Source: Pseudoalteromonas luteoviolacea NCIMB 1944 (GTDB lineage: Bacteria > Pseudomonadota > Gammaproteobacteria > Enterobacterales > Alteromonadaceae). Taken from it: DNA of 64,000 nt. Position 1 is the first letter of the stretch. Each line of letters starts with the position of its first letter. A model generated the notes under the pieces. The model was not told the DNA's origin. It made no database searches and saw only the letters and a list, made by a program, of their open reading frames with translations. Where the stretch lies: contig NZ_AUXS01000012.1 of the NCBI RefSeq assembly GCF_001625565.1, positions 1-64,000 of the forward strand. Reading direction: 5' to 3'. Positions 27,692 to 37,296 of the stretch are shown piece by piece. A program made the translations under genes and the position numbers.

Positions 27692-28300
27692 TTAAAGTGA
27701 AATACCAGAGAATGACAAGAAGCCAAAGCCCATTAGACCTACAGTGATAAAGGTAATACCTAAACCACGAAGACCATCAGGAATATCAGCATACTTCATC
27801 TTCTCACGAAGACCAGCTAGCAATACAATTGCAAGCGCCCAACCCACACCAGAACCTACGCCGAAAACGACTGATTCTGCAAGGTTATAGTTACGCTCTA
27901 CCATGAATGCTACCGCACCGAAAATCGCACAGTTTACAGTGATAAGTGGCAAGAAAATACCAAGCGCGTTATATAGCGCAGGGAAGAACTTGTCCAAAGT
28001 CATCTCTAGGATCTGTACGAGTGCTGCAATTACACCGATGAAAGTCAGGAATTTCAGGAAGCTCAAGTCCGCTTCAGGGAAACCAAGCCACTCTAACGCA
28101 CCTGGTGCAAGTACTGCGTGGTAAACAATATTGTTTACCGGTACAGCAACACCTAGTACGAAGATTACAGCAACACCAAGACCAAATGAGGTAGTTACTT
28201 TCTTAGATACCGCAAGGAATGTACACATACCTAAGAAGAAAGATAGCGCTAAGTTTTCAATGAAAACAGCTTTTACAAATAAGCTAAGATAATGTTCCAT
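27692..28300 (-). CDS. nqrE: Na+-translocating NADH:quinone reductase subunit E
   Basis: NqrE is a six-helix inner-membrane subunit that forms the Na+ path with NqrD and, by a conserved Cys, part of an intramembrane iron site. The 202-residue product has [21 protein letters not shown] at the N terminus and [14 protein letters not shown] mid-chain, each carrying one of the key cysteines. It is homologous to NqrD and RnfA. It lies between nqrD and nqrF with gaps of 10 and 19 bp. Confidence 0.96.
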   Translation of the reverse strand: MEHYLSLFVKAVFIENLALSFFLGMCTFLAVSKKVTTSFGLGVAVIFVLGVAVPVNNIVYHAVLAPGALEWLGFPEADLSFLKFLTFIGVIAALVQILEMTLDKFFPALYNALGIFLPLITVNCAIFGAVAFMVERNYNLAESVVFGVGSGVGWALAIVLLAGLREKMKYADIPDGLRGLGITFITVGLMGFGFLSFSGISL

Positions 28301-28310
28301 CTTTCTCCCC

Positions 28311-28943
28311 TTATGCCTTCGCTTCTACTTGGTCTTTCTTATAAGTACGTAGTACCCAAATGAAGAAACCAACTAGGAAGAATGAACTGAATGGCATAAT
28401 TAATAGACCCATTGGCTGGTACCAACCACCGTCAGCAACAAGTGGAAGAATTTCAACACCAAATAGTGCACCTGCACCGAATAGCTCACGAACAAAACCA
28501 ATTGTAAGTAGAACTACAGAGTAACCAAGACCATTACCGATACCGTCTAAGAAAGACATAAGCGGTGGCGACTTCATTGCGTACGCTTCAGCACGACCCA
28601 TTACGATACAGTTGGTAATAATTAGACCAACGAATACGGTAAGTTCTTTAGCTGTTGCATAAACAAATGCTTGAAGTGTTTGGTCAACAACGATTACCAA
28701 CGATGCGATAATCGTCATTTGAACGATGATACGTACACTTGACGGAATGTGATTACGGATCAACGAGATAAATAAGCTTGAAAACGCAGTTACCACAGTC
28801 AAAGCTAGTGACATGATAAGCGCATTTTTAAGGCTTGAAGTAACCGCTAGCGCAGAACAAATACCCAATACTTGCAGAGCAATCGGGTTGTTTGCGAAGA
28901 CTGGTCCTAACAAGACTTCCTTCATTTCTTTTGCATTAGCCAT
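28311..28943 (-). CDS. nqrD: Na+-translocating NADH:quinone reductase subunit D
   Basis: NqrD is a six-helix membrane subunit paired with NqrE. The 210-residue product begins [20 protein letters not shown]. It has [17 protein letters not shown] and [19 protein letters not shown], each with a Cys proposed as an iron ligand. It shares one base with the nqrC stop and lies 10 bp before nqrE, consistent with coupled translation of equimolar subunits. Confidence 0.96.
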   Translation of the reverse strand: MANAKEMKEVLLGPVFANNPIALQVLGICSALAVTSSLKNALIMSLALTVVTAFSSLFISLIRNHIPSSVRIIVQMTIIASLVIVVDQTLQAFVYATAKELTVFVGLIITNCIVMGRAEAYAMKSPPLMSFLDGIGNGLGYSVVLLTIGFVRELFGAGALFGVEILPLVADGGWYQPMGLLIMPFSSFFLVGFFIWVLRTYKKDQVEAKA

Positions 28944-29689
28944 TAGTTCAATGCCCCTTCACGTACTTTCGCTAGGAATGGACCAAACGCTTTATCGCCT
29001 GTCCAGAACTTGAATGTATTTTCAACACCGTTCGACGTCAGTGTTGCACCAGAGATGCCATCTACTTTATTTACATCGCTGCCAGCAGTGCCTTTTACGA
29101 TATCAACAGGTAGTTGCTTGCCTTCCCAAGTAGCTGTCCACTTAGGGTTCTGGATTTCACCACCAAGACCAGCGGTTTCGTTATGCTGATAGAAGTTGAT
29201 AGCTTTAATGGTTTTTGTATCAAGTTCAAGAGCGATGAAACCATACATGATGCCCCAAAGACCGTAACCTTGAATCGGTAGGATCACTGACTCAACCTGA
29301 CCATTGCTGCCTTTAGCAAGGTATACAGGAGACTCATGAGTCATACGAAGTACACCAGCTAAGTCTTCTTCTTTAGGAAGTGCAAAACTGCGCTCTGCAT
29401 CAAACTTAGTCATTGTAAAATCGAATGAGTTAGGATCAGTTTCAACAAACTCACCTGATTTAAAGTCAACAACGCGCGCATCGATTACTTCGTTGTACTT
29501 TTGAGCAACGTTTTCAACGTCTTTAAAACCAGCCGCAGCTAGAATATTACGTTGAACATCTTCAATTTTGTTAGCTTGCTGTAGTGGGCGTAACTGTACT
29601 GCCGCAAAAGATACGACGATTGCACACACTAAACACAGACCAACAACAACGCCTAACGTTTTGCCGATAGTTTCATTGTTACTAGACAC
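28943..29689 (-). CDS. nqrC: Na+-translocating NADH:quinone reductase subunit C
   Basis: NqrC is anchored by one N-terminal helix ([17 protein letters not shown]) with a large periplasmic FMN-binding domain. The 248-residue product carries [13 protein letters not shown], the SGAT flavinylation site where ApbE links FMN to the Thr. [15 protein letters not shown] and [12 protein letters not shown] are conserved in the fold. Its start overlaps the nqrB stop by 8 bp. Confidence 0.97.
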   Translation of the reverse strand: MSSNNETIGKTLGVVVGLCLVCAIVVSFAAVQLRPLQQANKIEDVQRNILAAAGFKDVENVAQKYNEVIDARVVDFKSGEFVETDPNSFDFTMTKFDAERSFALPKEEDLAGVLRMTHESPVYLAKGSNGQVESVILPIQGYGLWGIMYGFIALELDTKTIKAINFYQHNETAGLGGEIQNPKWTATWEGKQLPVDIVKGTAGSDVNKVDGISGATLTSNGVENTFKFWTGDKAFGPFLAKVREGALN

Positions 29690-30881
29690 GTGCCAATCTC
29701 CTCTTCACATTAGACTGCACTACAAAGTGGTCGAATAGTGGTGCGAATAGGTTAGCGAATAGAATTGCTAACATCATACCTTCTGGGTATGCCGGGTTAA
29801 CAACACGAATAAGAACAACCATTACACCAATTAATGCACCGTATGCCCATTTACCTTTATCAGTGAAAGACGCAGAAACTGGGTCTGTCGCCATAAAGAA
29901 CATACCGAATGCGAAACCACCAAGCACTAAGTGCCAATGCCAAGGCATAGCAAATGTCGCGTTTGTGTCAGAACCGATCATGTTCAATAACGTAGACATC
30001 ACAACCATACCTAGGAAAGTACCTAGTACGATACGCCATGACGCGATACGAACATACATTAAGAACAAGCCACCAATTGCCAGTGCTAGCGTAGACGTTT
30101 CACCCACTGAACCTTGGATAAAGCCGTAGAACGCATTCCACCACAACTGCATGTTGCTGTAATCTAGTGAACCAATCGCTGCTTGACCTAGGTATGTTGC
30201 ACCAGAGAACGAATCTACTGCTGTCCATACTGTGTCACCTGAGATATCACCTGGGTATGCGAAGAATAGGAACGCACGACCAGCTAGTGCAGGGTTAAGG
30301 AAGTTACGGCCAGTACCACCGAATACTTCTTTAGCGACTACAACACCAAATGTGATACCTAATGCAACTTGCCATAAAGGAATAGTTGCAGGCAGGATCA
30401 ATGCAAATAATACAGAAGTTACAAAGAAACCTTCGTTTACTTCGTGCTTACGAACTGATGCGAATAATACCTCCCAGAAACCACCTACAATGAACACAGT
30501 TCCGTAAATAGGCAGGAAGAAACACGCACCATAAAACATTTTCGCTGCCCAGCCGGAAGTTGCTGTCAGCTCACCACCTAGCGCTTGGAAAATACCAGCT
30601 TGCCAAGTAGTTGCGATGTCAAAACCGTTACCAATCGCGATTGCGGCTTGGTGACCAATGTTGAACATACCGAAGAACATAGCCGGGAACGTCGCCATCC
30701 ATACCAAAATCATGATACGTTTTAGGTCGATGTTATCACGCACATGCGTGCCGCCTTTGTTTACATAACCAGGAGTATAAAACACAGTTGCAATGGCTTC
30801 GTAAAGCGCATACCACTTCTCGTGTTTTCCACCTGGTTCAAAGTGAGGTTCAATGTCTTCTAAAAATTTCTTTAAGGCCAT
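29682..30881 (-). CDS. nqrB: Na+-translocating NADH:quinone reductase subunit B
   Basis: NqrB is a large membrane subunit carrying riboflavin and covalent FMN, and is thought to form the Na+ channel and the quinone site. From ATG 30881 it has 399 residues. [11 protein letters not shown] holds the SGAT Thr for FMN, and [23 protein letters not shown] is highly conserved. ATG 30881 is preferred because AAGGAAGG lies seven bases before it; the frame is open 11 codons further upstream into nqrA. Confidence 0.97.
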   Translation of the reverse strand: MALKKFLEDIEPHFEPGGKHEKWYALYEAIATVFYTPGYVNKGGTHVRDNIDLKRIMILVWMATFPAMFFGMFNIGHQAAIAIGNGFDIATTWQAGIFQALGGELTATSGWAAKMFYGACFFLPIYGTVFIVGGFWEVLFASVRKHEVNEGFFVTSVLFALILPATIPLWQVALGITFGVVVAKEVFGGTGRNFLNPALAGRAFLFFAYPGDISGDTVWTAVDSFSGATYLGQAAIGSLDYSNMQLWWNAFYGFIQGSVGETSTLALAIGGLFLMYVRIASWRIVLGTFLGMVVMSTLLNMIGSDTNATFAMPWHWHLVLGGFAFGMFFMATDPVSASFTDKGKWAYGALIGVMVVLIRVVNPAYPEGMMLAILFANLFAPLFDHFVVQSNVKRRLARV

Positions 30882-30883
30882 TT

Positions 30884-32227
30884 TTAACCTTCCTTCTCGA
30901 TAGTAGTCAGGCAATCACGTAGGATTAAGCCGTAGTCGTACTTGCCTGGACATACGAAGGTACACAATGCTAAATCTTCTTCGTCAAGCTCAAGCGCACC
31001 TAAAGAGATAGCGCTATCTAGATCGCCAGCGATCAGATCACGAAGTAATAGCGTTGGTAGGATATCCAGAGGCATTACACGCTCGTAGTTGCCAATTGGC
31101 ACCATCGCACGCTTAGAACCACCTGTAGACGTTGTAAACTTGAACAAACGGCTAGGTGCTAAGTGTGAAATGAATGTACGTGTAACAGAGAATTTGTTGC
31201 TACCTGGTGCAATCCAACCAAATAGCTCTTTCTCACGACCTTCAAGAAGAACTGAAACCTGTACGTGGTAACGACCTAGGAAAGCATGAGGGCCGGTTGC
31301 TGTTTTACCAGCTAACACAGAGCCAGAAATGACTCGGTTATCACCGTCTTCAAGTTCACCAGATACTAAATCTGTTAACGACGCACCAACTTGAGTTTTA
31401 ACTAAACGAGGATTCTTTACGCGAGGACCTGCTAAAGAAACAACTCGGTCAGTGTAGATCTCGCCAGTAAGGAACAGCTTACCAAACGCAATAACGTCCT
31501 GGTAACCTAAGTGCCAAACTTGCTTATCTGCACCAACTGCATCTAAGTTATGGATATGAGTACCCACTAAGCCTGCTGGGTGTACACCCGCGAACTCATG
31601 TACTTCTACTTGTGATAGCGAAGAGCTTGGTACTTTACTACCAGACTGCTTACACACAAATACTTTACCATCAGTTAGACGAGAAACTACAGCTAGACCT
31701 GCTTCAAACGCTTCAACGTTTTCGGCAATGATCACAGCAGGATCCGCAGCTAATGGGTTAGTATCGATGGCTGTCACGAAGATTGAGCTCGGCGTTGCAC
31801 TTGGTACTGCAACACGGCTAAATGGACGTGCTCGTAGCGCTGGCCATTGACCAGATTCAATAAGCACTTCTTTCACTTTTTCACGATCTAAGTTGCTTAA
31901 TTCAGCAGCTGCGACCTTTTCAAAAGTGATTTGCTCATTGCCTTGTACTTCAATCACGACAGATTGAAGAACACGCTTAGCACCACGGTTGATTTCTTTA
32001 ACTACACCAGAGGCTGGCGCAGTAAACTTGACGCCAGGATTCTTTTTGTCTTCAAAAAGAATTTGGCCTTTTTTGACTTGGTCATCCACGCGAACATGCA
32101 TGGTTGGACGCATACCGATAAACTCTTCACCAAGCACAGCTACGCGTTTGATGGCAGCGCCATCATGAATAGCTTGCTGTGGTGCGCCCTCTATGGGTAA
32201 GTCCAGACCTTTTTTTATGTTGATCAT
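30884..32227 (-). CDS. nqrA: Na+-translocating NADH:quinone reductase subunit A
   Basis: NqrA is the peripheral subunit implicated in quinone reduction. The product, about 447 residues, begins [14 protein letters not shown], the family N terminus. [18 protein letters not shown] resembles a barrel-sandwich domain, and [20 protein letters not shown] with [12 protein letters not shown] closes the protein. A second ATG four codons upstream is in frame, and neither has a strong ribosome binding site. It is the first gene of the operon and is preceded by a long intergenic region. Confidence 0.96.
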   Translation of the reverse strand: MINIKKGLDLPIEGAPQQAIHDGAAIKRVAVLGEEFIGMRPTMHVRVDDQVKKGQILFEDKKNPGVKFTAPASGVVKEINRGAKRVLQSVVIEVQGNEQITFEKVAAAELSNLDREKVKEVLIESGQWPALRARPFSRVAVPSATPSSIFVTAIDTNPLAADPAVIIAENVEAFEAGLAVVSRLTDGKVFVCKQSGSKVPSSSLSQVEVHEFAGVHPAGLVGTHIHNLDAVGADKQVWHLGYQDVIAFGKLFLTGEIYTDRVVSLAGPRVKNPRLVKTQVGASLTDLVSGELEDGDNRVISGSVLAGKTATGPHAFLGRYHVQVSVLLEGREKELFGWIAPGSNKFSVTRTFISHLAPSRLFKFTTSTGGSKRAMVPIGNYERVMPLDILPTLLLRDLIAGDLDSAISLGALELDEEDLALCTFVCPGKYDYGLILRDCLTTIEKEG

Positions 32228-32239
32228 ACGCACTTGCAT

Positions 32240-32562
32240 TACATTAACGGAAAGAAATTGAAAAATCTTTAGTTATCACGGCCGCTATCTCATCATGTTT
32301 TCAGTATCAAAAAGAACCCGCCTAGTCAAAAGAGACTTGACAAAAGCCAAATCAACCAAAAACAAGCGTCGTGATATATAGTCCTCACATATTTCCGCAA
32401 TTTTAACATTAATCGCCCTGACTATGCGAGTAGAATTATCAAATTAATACGACTTAACAATGGTTTTAGCTCAGTTCAGCTAATTGCGATTAATTCAATA
32501 TAGACCAAAGTGGTATTGAATGAGAAAAAGATGAAAGGGGTTTGTGGGGTAATCTCGATAGA
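32240..32562 (-). promoter_or_regulatory. Intergenic region upstream of nqrA, weak promoter candidate
   Basis: This gene-free stretch must hold the nqr promoter. The best candidate on the minus strand is TTGACT (32324-32329) with GATACT (32303-32308), but the spacer is only 15 bp. I see no known operator or structured RNA. The remainder looks unstructured and AT-rich. Confidence 0.3.
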
Positions 32563-32563
32563 G

Positions 32564-32585
32564 GTGAGGCTCGGGCGCCTCACCT
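32564..32585. terminator. GC-rich hairpin downstream of fabV
   Basis: GGTGAGGC pairs with GCCTCACC across a short GC-rich loop, 12 bp past the fabV stop. There is no T-run on the minus strand, so termination strength is uncertain. Confidence 0.5.
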
Positions 32586-32597
32586 TGCGGTTAAGTT

Positions 32598-33788
32598 TTA
32601 TACTAAATTATTGATTTCAACTACAGTATTTACATCCGCATCATAGTCAACGCCATCAACGCCAAAACCAAATAATTTTAGGAATTCGTTATGGTAGCCT
32701 TCGTAATCTGTCATTGAGTCTATTGTGTCGGTATCGACTGTGTCCCAAATGTGTTGAATACGCGCCTGTACACCTTCTTCCAGCTCTTTATAGTTTTGGA
32801 ATAGGTGACCACCTTCATCAAACCTTGGCGTGTCACTGTAAAGGCTTTCATTGAAAAGGCCATGGATTTGTTCGATTGTACCTTCGTAAGTACCGTCTTC
32901 TTTAGTAACCTTAAATAAAGCTGAGATATATAATGGCATGATCGGTATTGCCGAACTTGCCTGAGTTACTACCGCGTTAAGTGAAGAGACATAAGCTTCA
33001 CCATGTAGATCCGCCGTCGATGCTTTGATTGCCGCAGCAGCTCTATCTAAGTCTTCTTTTGCCTTGCCAATAGTAGCATGACCATAAATTGGCCAAGTTA
33101 ACTCTTTACCGATATAAGTGTATGCAGTTGTTTTAAAGTTATCTGCAAGTACATCGGCTTGCTTCAGCGCATCTAGCCAAAGCTCCCAGTCTTCACCACC
33201 CATTACTTTTACTGTGTTAGCAATTTCATCTTCGTTGGCAGCTTCTACACTCACTTCGTCAATAACACGCTTAGATGTATTTAAGTTCTTTGTTGTGATC
33301 GCTTCGCCAATTGGCTTGAGTACTGAGCTATGTGTTTCACCTGTTTTTGGGTCTGTACGACGAGGTGATGCAAGGCTGTAGATGATTAGATCAACTTTGC
33401 CCATTTCAGCTTTAATCGTCTCGATTGCTTGCTCTTTGAGCTCAGTAGAAAAAGCATCACCATTGATGTTTTTTGACCACAGTCCAGCTTTGTCAGCAGC
33501 ATTTTGAAACGCGGCCGTGTTATACCAACCTGCTGAGGCAGTTCTTTTCTCCGTACCTTCTTTTTCGAAGAAAATACCAAGTGTTTTTGCACCAGAGCCA
33601 AATGCGGCAGTAATTCGAGACGCAAGACCGTAGCCAGTAGAAGCACCAATGACTAGTACATTTTTAGGGCCATCTTTTAGCTCGCCCTGTTGCTTAACAA
33701 AAGCGATTTGTTCTTCTACATGTGCAGCACAACCTGCTGGATGAGCATTTGTACAGATAAAACCACGGATCTTCGGCTTAATTACCAT
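32598..33788 (-). CDS. fabV: Trans-2-enoyl-ACP/CoA reductase FabV
   Basis: FabV does the last reduction in each fatty acid elongation cycle and is a triclosan-tolerant alternative to FabI. The 396-residue product begins MVIKPKIRGFICTNAHPAGC, the family's N terminus. VIGASTGYGLASRIT binds NADH and IYSLASPRRTDPKTG is conserved. The catalytic Y-x8-K is intact in PLYISALFKVTK. ATG 33788 has AGGA seven bases upstream; a longer frame adds 11 codons without support. Confidence 0.96.
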   Translation of the reverse strand: MVIKPKIRGFICTNAHPAGCAAHVEEQIAFVKQQGELKDGPKNVLVIGASTGYGLASRITAAFGSGAKTLGIFFEKEGTEKRTASAGWYNTAAFQNAADKAGLWSKNINGDAFSTELKEQAIETIKAEMGKVDLIIYSLASPRRTDPKTGETHSSVLKPIGEAITTKNLNTSKRVIDEVSVEAANEDEIANTVKVMGGEDWELWLDALKQADVLADNFKTTAYTYIGKELTWPIYGHATIGKAKEDLDRAAAAIKASTADLHGEAYVSSLNAVVTQASSAIPIMPLYISALFKVTKEDGTYEGTIEQIHGLFNESLYSDTPRFDEGGHLFQNYKELEEGVQARIQHIWDTVDTDTIDSMTDYEGYHNEFLKLFGFGVDGVDYDADVNTVVEINNLV

Positions 33789-33929
33789 TATATTTCCTAC
33801 TAAATTTTGAATTTGTTTCAAGTATTTAGGCCCACCTCTTACAGTATTTAATGAAGAATATAAAAAGATGGAGCCAGAAAAATTGCGTTATAGTGTAATC
33901 TCTGATGACCTAAATACAGGTCTGATCAG

Positions 33930-34244
33930 CTATTTATCAAGTTTTGAGCCACCTAAACAAGTCGGCGATGCCGGCACTTGTGCTGATTGCTCACTAAACT
34001 CCTCAGGCGTATAGGCATGAATCGCTAGCGCATGAATTTCATTCGCTAACTCTGACTTGAGCACTTCGTTTATACGTCTGTGACGTGGCAATAGACGCTG
34101 CCCAGCAAACTCATCGCTTACAACAATCACTTTAAAATGTGATTCAGTCCCGCGGCTGTGCATATGGCTTTCATTAATCACCTCAAGATGTGTGCAATCA
34201 AGGGCATCTTTGAGTTTTGTGTGTATATGTTCCTGCATAGACAT
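33930..34244 (-). CDS. bolA: BolA family protein
   Basis: BolA proteins partner with monothiol glutaredoxins in iron-sulfur and iron handling, and E. coli BolA affects cell shape in stationary phase. The 104-residue product has the fold signature SHFKVIVVSDEFAGQRLLPRHRRI and IHALAIHAYTPEEF. The Ser/Cys-containing tail ASPTCLGG is very like that of E. coli BolA. Two close ATGs (34244 and two codons on) are possible, and the longer frame upstream lacks a binding site. It lies between fabV and the AlkB-like gene. Confidence 0.92.
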   Translation of the reverse strand: MSMQEHIHTKLKDALDCTHLEVINESHMHSRGTESHFKVIVVSDEFAGQRLLPRHRRINEVLKSELANEIHALAIHAYTPEEFSEQSAQVPASPTCLGGSKLDK

Positions 34245-34303
34245 GGGTATACTCTTTACTTTCATATTGTTAAACATCACATACTATACGCCGATAATAC
34301 CGA

Positions 34304-34885
34304 TTAACCAACCGTTCTAAATGTCAGATTTATTCGCCCTTGTGTAACTTTTGTTTGCTTGGGCAAGCTGTGTTCATAATCTCGCTGGCTTTCTCCTGTC
34401 ATCAGCAAACAACTTCCTGTTTCGAGCATAATTGACATCACCTCTCTGGTTTGCTTGTGACGAATTTTAAACAATCTGGGTGCCCCCAAAGATACTGACA
34501 CTATCAGAGGCGTTGCGCCTAACTCTTTTTCATCATCACTGTGCCAACCCATTGTATCCAACCCATCACGATACCAATTAAGTAAAAGCGCATTGAATTC
34601 CTTTGCGTACTGACGCTGTAATCTCTGCCGCATTGCCGACAATGCGGGAAGCCATGCCACGTTATCCAATGATTTTCCAGAATATCCATAACGAACCTCT
34701 CGGTCGGCAATAAAACATTGCAATCGTGGGATGTGATGATATTTGCCGTATACCTGAATTTGAGGTTGCTGCCATGGAATGCTGTCAACTAAATGATCAT
34801 ATAGCGCAAGGCTCTTATCAAAAGAAATAACACTCGGAAAATAAGCAAAGCCCTCAGGCAAACATTCTTTGTTCAGCTGTGACAT
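34304..34885 (-). CDS. AlkB-family alpha-ketoglutarate-dependent dioxygenase
   Basis: The 193-residue protein belongs to the Fe(II)/2-oxoglutarate oxygenases that repair alkylated bases. The iron ligands are the HxD in TMGWHSDDEKELG and the distal His in YEHSLPK. RINLTFR holds the Arg that binds 2-oxoglutarate. NWYRDGLDTMGWHSD and LGAPRLFKIRHK resemble the ALKBH2/3-like branch more than E. coli AlkB itself. A DNA-repair role is inferred by family. It diverges from rlmG with a 40-bp gap. Confidence 0.9.
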   Translation of the reverse strand: MSQLNKECLPEGFAYFPSVISFDKSLALYDHLVDSIPWQQPQIQVYGKYHHIPRLQCFIADREVRYGYSGKSLDNVAWLPALSAMRQRLQRQYAKEFNALLLNWYRDGLDTMGWHSDDEKELGATPLIVSVSLGAPRLFKIRHKQTREVMSIMLETGSCLLMTGESQRDYEHSLPKQTKVTQGRINLTFRTVG

Positions 34886-34925
34886 GATATTATGTACTCA
34901 CAATTTTAGTGAAAAATAAAGAACT

Positions 34926-36080
34926 ATGACAACCGACGCGGTCTTGGCTAATCACCCATTTACTCTACATCGATTTCCCTTAGAACAAAAAAATCGCAGC
35001 CTACAAGCATGGGATTCCGCTGACGAATATCTAATCGACTATATCAGCGAAGAATACCCAAGTGTTCGAAATATATTGGTATTAAACGACAGCTTCGGTG
35101 CACTTAGCTGCGCCATTTCAGCGCTTTATAAACAGGAAGAACAATTACCTAGCATTCATTTTGTCAACGATTCATTTGTCAGTACAGCGGCATGTCGACA
35201 CAACCTTAAAGAGAACCAGTTACCACTAACACATATCTCTTTTTTGCACAGCTTAGAGACGCTACCCCATGCTGTAGACTTGGTTGTGTTGAAAATACCT
35301 AAAAATGCCGGCTATTTACAGCATCAATTGGCACAATTAAGTCATTTACCGGCCGACATCCCTGTTATTGCCGCAGGCAAAGCGAAAGAAATACACACCT
35401 CAACGCTGAAGTCCTTCAATCACTTTCTATCTGAGCCCAAAACAAGCCTCGCAGTCAAAAAGTCTCGATTAATTTTTTCAAGCACAACGAACAAACCTGT
35501 AGATAGTAAGTTTCCTGTTTCTTGGCCGCTAGAAAGCACTGATATGACATTGATTAATCATGCAAATGTCTTTTCGCGTGACTCCCTAGACATCGGTGCT
35601 CGCTTTTTTATTAACTATTTGCCTGCCGGAAAAAAGCCTCTCAATATTATTGATTTAGGCTGTGGAAACGGGGTCATTGGACTGCAGACTTTAAAGCGAA
35701 TGCCAAACGCAAAAGTTACTTTTGTCGATGAATCTGCGATGGCTGTTGCCAGCGCAAAACAAAATGTACATCACAACTTGCCAGAAAGGTTGAACCATTG
35801 CCAATTTACTCATAACGACTGCCTAACTGACTTTGCACCTAATAGTGCTGATTTGGTTTTGTGCAACCCGCCTTTTCACCAAGCTCAGGCCATCACTGAT
35901 CACATTGCGTGGCAAATGTTTTTACAGGCCAAATATACTCTGAGAAATGGTGGTGAGCTCAGAATAATCGGAAATCGCCACCTAGATTACCAAGATAAGT
36001 TGCAGCGCCTTTTTGGTAATTGTAAGGTACTGGGCAATAATAAAAAGTTTACCGTATTAAGTGTAATAAAAAGGAGCTAA
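34926..36080 (+). CDS. rlmG: 23S rRNA (guanine(1835)-N2)-methyltransferase
   Basis: RlmG methylates G1835 of 23S rRNA. The 384-residue protein has the RsmC/RlmG architecture of two related methyltransferase domains, the N-terminal one degenerate. The active C-terminal domain has the SAM loop IIDLGCGNGVIGLQ and the catalytic NPPF in LVLCNPPFHQAQ. NRHLDYQDKLQRLFG near the end is family-typical. yajG follows two bases after the stop, suggesting co-transcription. Confidence 0.93.
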   Translation: MTTDAVLANHPFTLHRFPLEQKNRSLQAWDSADEYLIDYISEEYPSVRNILVLNDSFGALSCAISALYKQEEQLPSIHFVNDSFVSTAACRHNLKENQLPLTHISFLHSLETLPHAVDLVVLKIPKNAGYLQHQLAQLSHLPADIPVIAAGKAKEIHTSTLKSFNHFLSEPKTSLAVKKSRLIFSSTTNKPVDSKFPVSWPLESTDMTLINHANVFSRDSLDIGARFFINYLPAGKKPLNIIDLGCGNGVIGLQTLKRMPNAKVTFVDESAMAVASAKQNVHHNLPERLNHCQFTHNDCLTDFAPNSADLVLCNPPFHQAQAITDHIAWQMFLQAKYTLRNGGELRIIGNRHLDYQDKLQRLFGNCKVLGNNKKFTVLSVIKRS

Positions 36081-36082
36081 TC

Positions 36083-36646
36083 ATGGCCAAAACTCTCTAC
36101 TCCGTCGCAACTGCGGGCTTGCTAACTATTTTATCAGGCTGCGCAGCTGCGCCAAAAGCGGTGATCATGAATCCTCAATACTCTGCCGGCCAAATTGTTC
36201 AGCTCAATACACCACTCACAGTTAATGTCGTAGATTTAAGAACTTCCAAGTTCACTGTAAAAGTCCTCGATACTGAGCCAGCAGTTTACCTGCCTGATGC
36301 CAACTTACCTGTGACTGTATCAGCTGTGTTAGAGAAAGCTCTAGCTGCCAACAACGCCAACGTAGTACCAGAAGCAAAGACAACCCTTACCCTAGAAATT
36401 CACCGCTTTTTAGCCTTGGTCTCAGAATCCTACAGCAAACATGAAAGTAACGCAGAAGCGGAGTTTAAAATTTCAGTATCCAAAGGGGGCAGCACATTTA
36501 CTAAATCTTATAGTGGAAAGCGTACCCTATCTGGATCTTTAAAACACGACCAAGCTAAAATCGAAGGACAATTAAATACTCTCGCAGAACAACTGGTCAC
36601 GCATATAATGGAAGATAAAGAACTAACGAACTTCATCTCACAATAA
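36083..36646 (+). CDS. yajG: YajG family lipoprotein
   Basis: This 187-residue outer-membrane lipoprotein of unknown role has the lipobox ILSGC after a short signal sequence. VNVVDLRTSKFTVKV and LTLEIHRFLALVSESYSKHESNAEAEF match the YajG family. In E. coli yajG lies beside ampG; here a cyclophilin gene separates them. It follows rlmG by two bases and a clear AAAAGGAGC overlaps the rlmG end. Confidence 0.85.
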   Translation: MAKTLYSVATAGLLTILSGCAAAPKAVIMNPQYSAGQIVQLNTPLTVNVVDLRTSKFTVKVLDTEPAVYLPDANLPVTVSAVLEKALAANNANVVPEAKTTLTLEIHRFLALVSESYSKHESNAEAEFKISVSKGGSTFTKSYSGKRTLSGSLKHDQAKIEGQLNTLAEQLVTHIMEDKELTNFISQ

Positions 36647-36664
36647 AAACAAATAGGCACTGAC

Positions 36665-37288
36665 ATGATCCGTACATTAGTATTTGCATTAATAATTGTT
36701 TCAGCTGGTTTTGCCCACGCAGCAAATAAAGAGGGACGATTTGTACAAAAAGATAACTTATTTCCTAGAGTTCAAGTCAACACCTCTCTCGGTAAGATAG
36801 TGATTGATCTCGACCGTTCTCGCGCACCTTTAACGGTAAATAACTTTTTGACGTACGTCGTCAATGGCGACTACAAAGGCTCTGTATTTCATCGTGTTGA
36901 ACGCGATGAAGTAAATGAAAAGGATTTTGTTATTCAAGGTGGTGGGTACGACAAAGATTATGATGGTATGTTCGAACGCAAGCCCATTTTCAATGAAAGT
37001 GGCAATGGTTTAAAAAATGAAATGTACTCGGTCGCAATGGCGTATCAAGACAACAAACCTCATTCGGGCACACGTCAGTTTTTCTTCAATATGGATGACA
37101 ATAATCATTTAAATCCAGGCCGCGGATGGGGCTTTGCTGTATTCGGTAATGTGACAGAAGGTTATGAAACCTTAGATAAAATCATGCAAGTAGAAACCGG
37201 TTATAACAAAAAGCTTGGTTACTCATTCATTCCTAAAACAGCGGTAATTATCCACAGCATTGAAATTCTGCCAGTTGAAGAGCTCTAG
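36665..37288 (+). CDS. Peptidyl-prolyl cis-trans isomerase, cyclophilin type (exported)
   Basis: The 207-residue protein has a signal peptide (MIRTLVFALIIVSAGFAHA) and a cyclophilin domain: VNTSLGKIVIDLDRSRAP, SVFHRVERD, FVIQGGGYDKDYD, GTRQFFFNM and WGFAVFGNVTEG. The catalytic Arg of FHRV and the binding QGGG are kept. It probably assists proline isomerisation in the periplasm (PpiA-like). It lies between yajG and ampG in the same direction with gaps of 18 and 8 bp. Confidence 0.9.
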   Translation: MIRTLVFALIIVSAGFAHAANKEGRFVQKDNLFPRVQVNTSLGKIVIDLDRSRAPLTVNNFLTYVVNGDYKGSVFHRVERDEVNEKDFVIQGGGYDKDYDGMFERKPIFNESGNGLKNEMYSVAMAYQDNKPHSGTRQFFFNMDDNNHLNPGRGWGFAVFGNVTEGYETLDKIMQVETGYNKKLGYSFIPKTAVIIHSIEILPVEEL

Positions 37289-37296
37289 CTTAAACT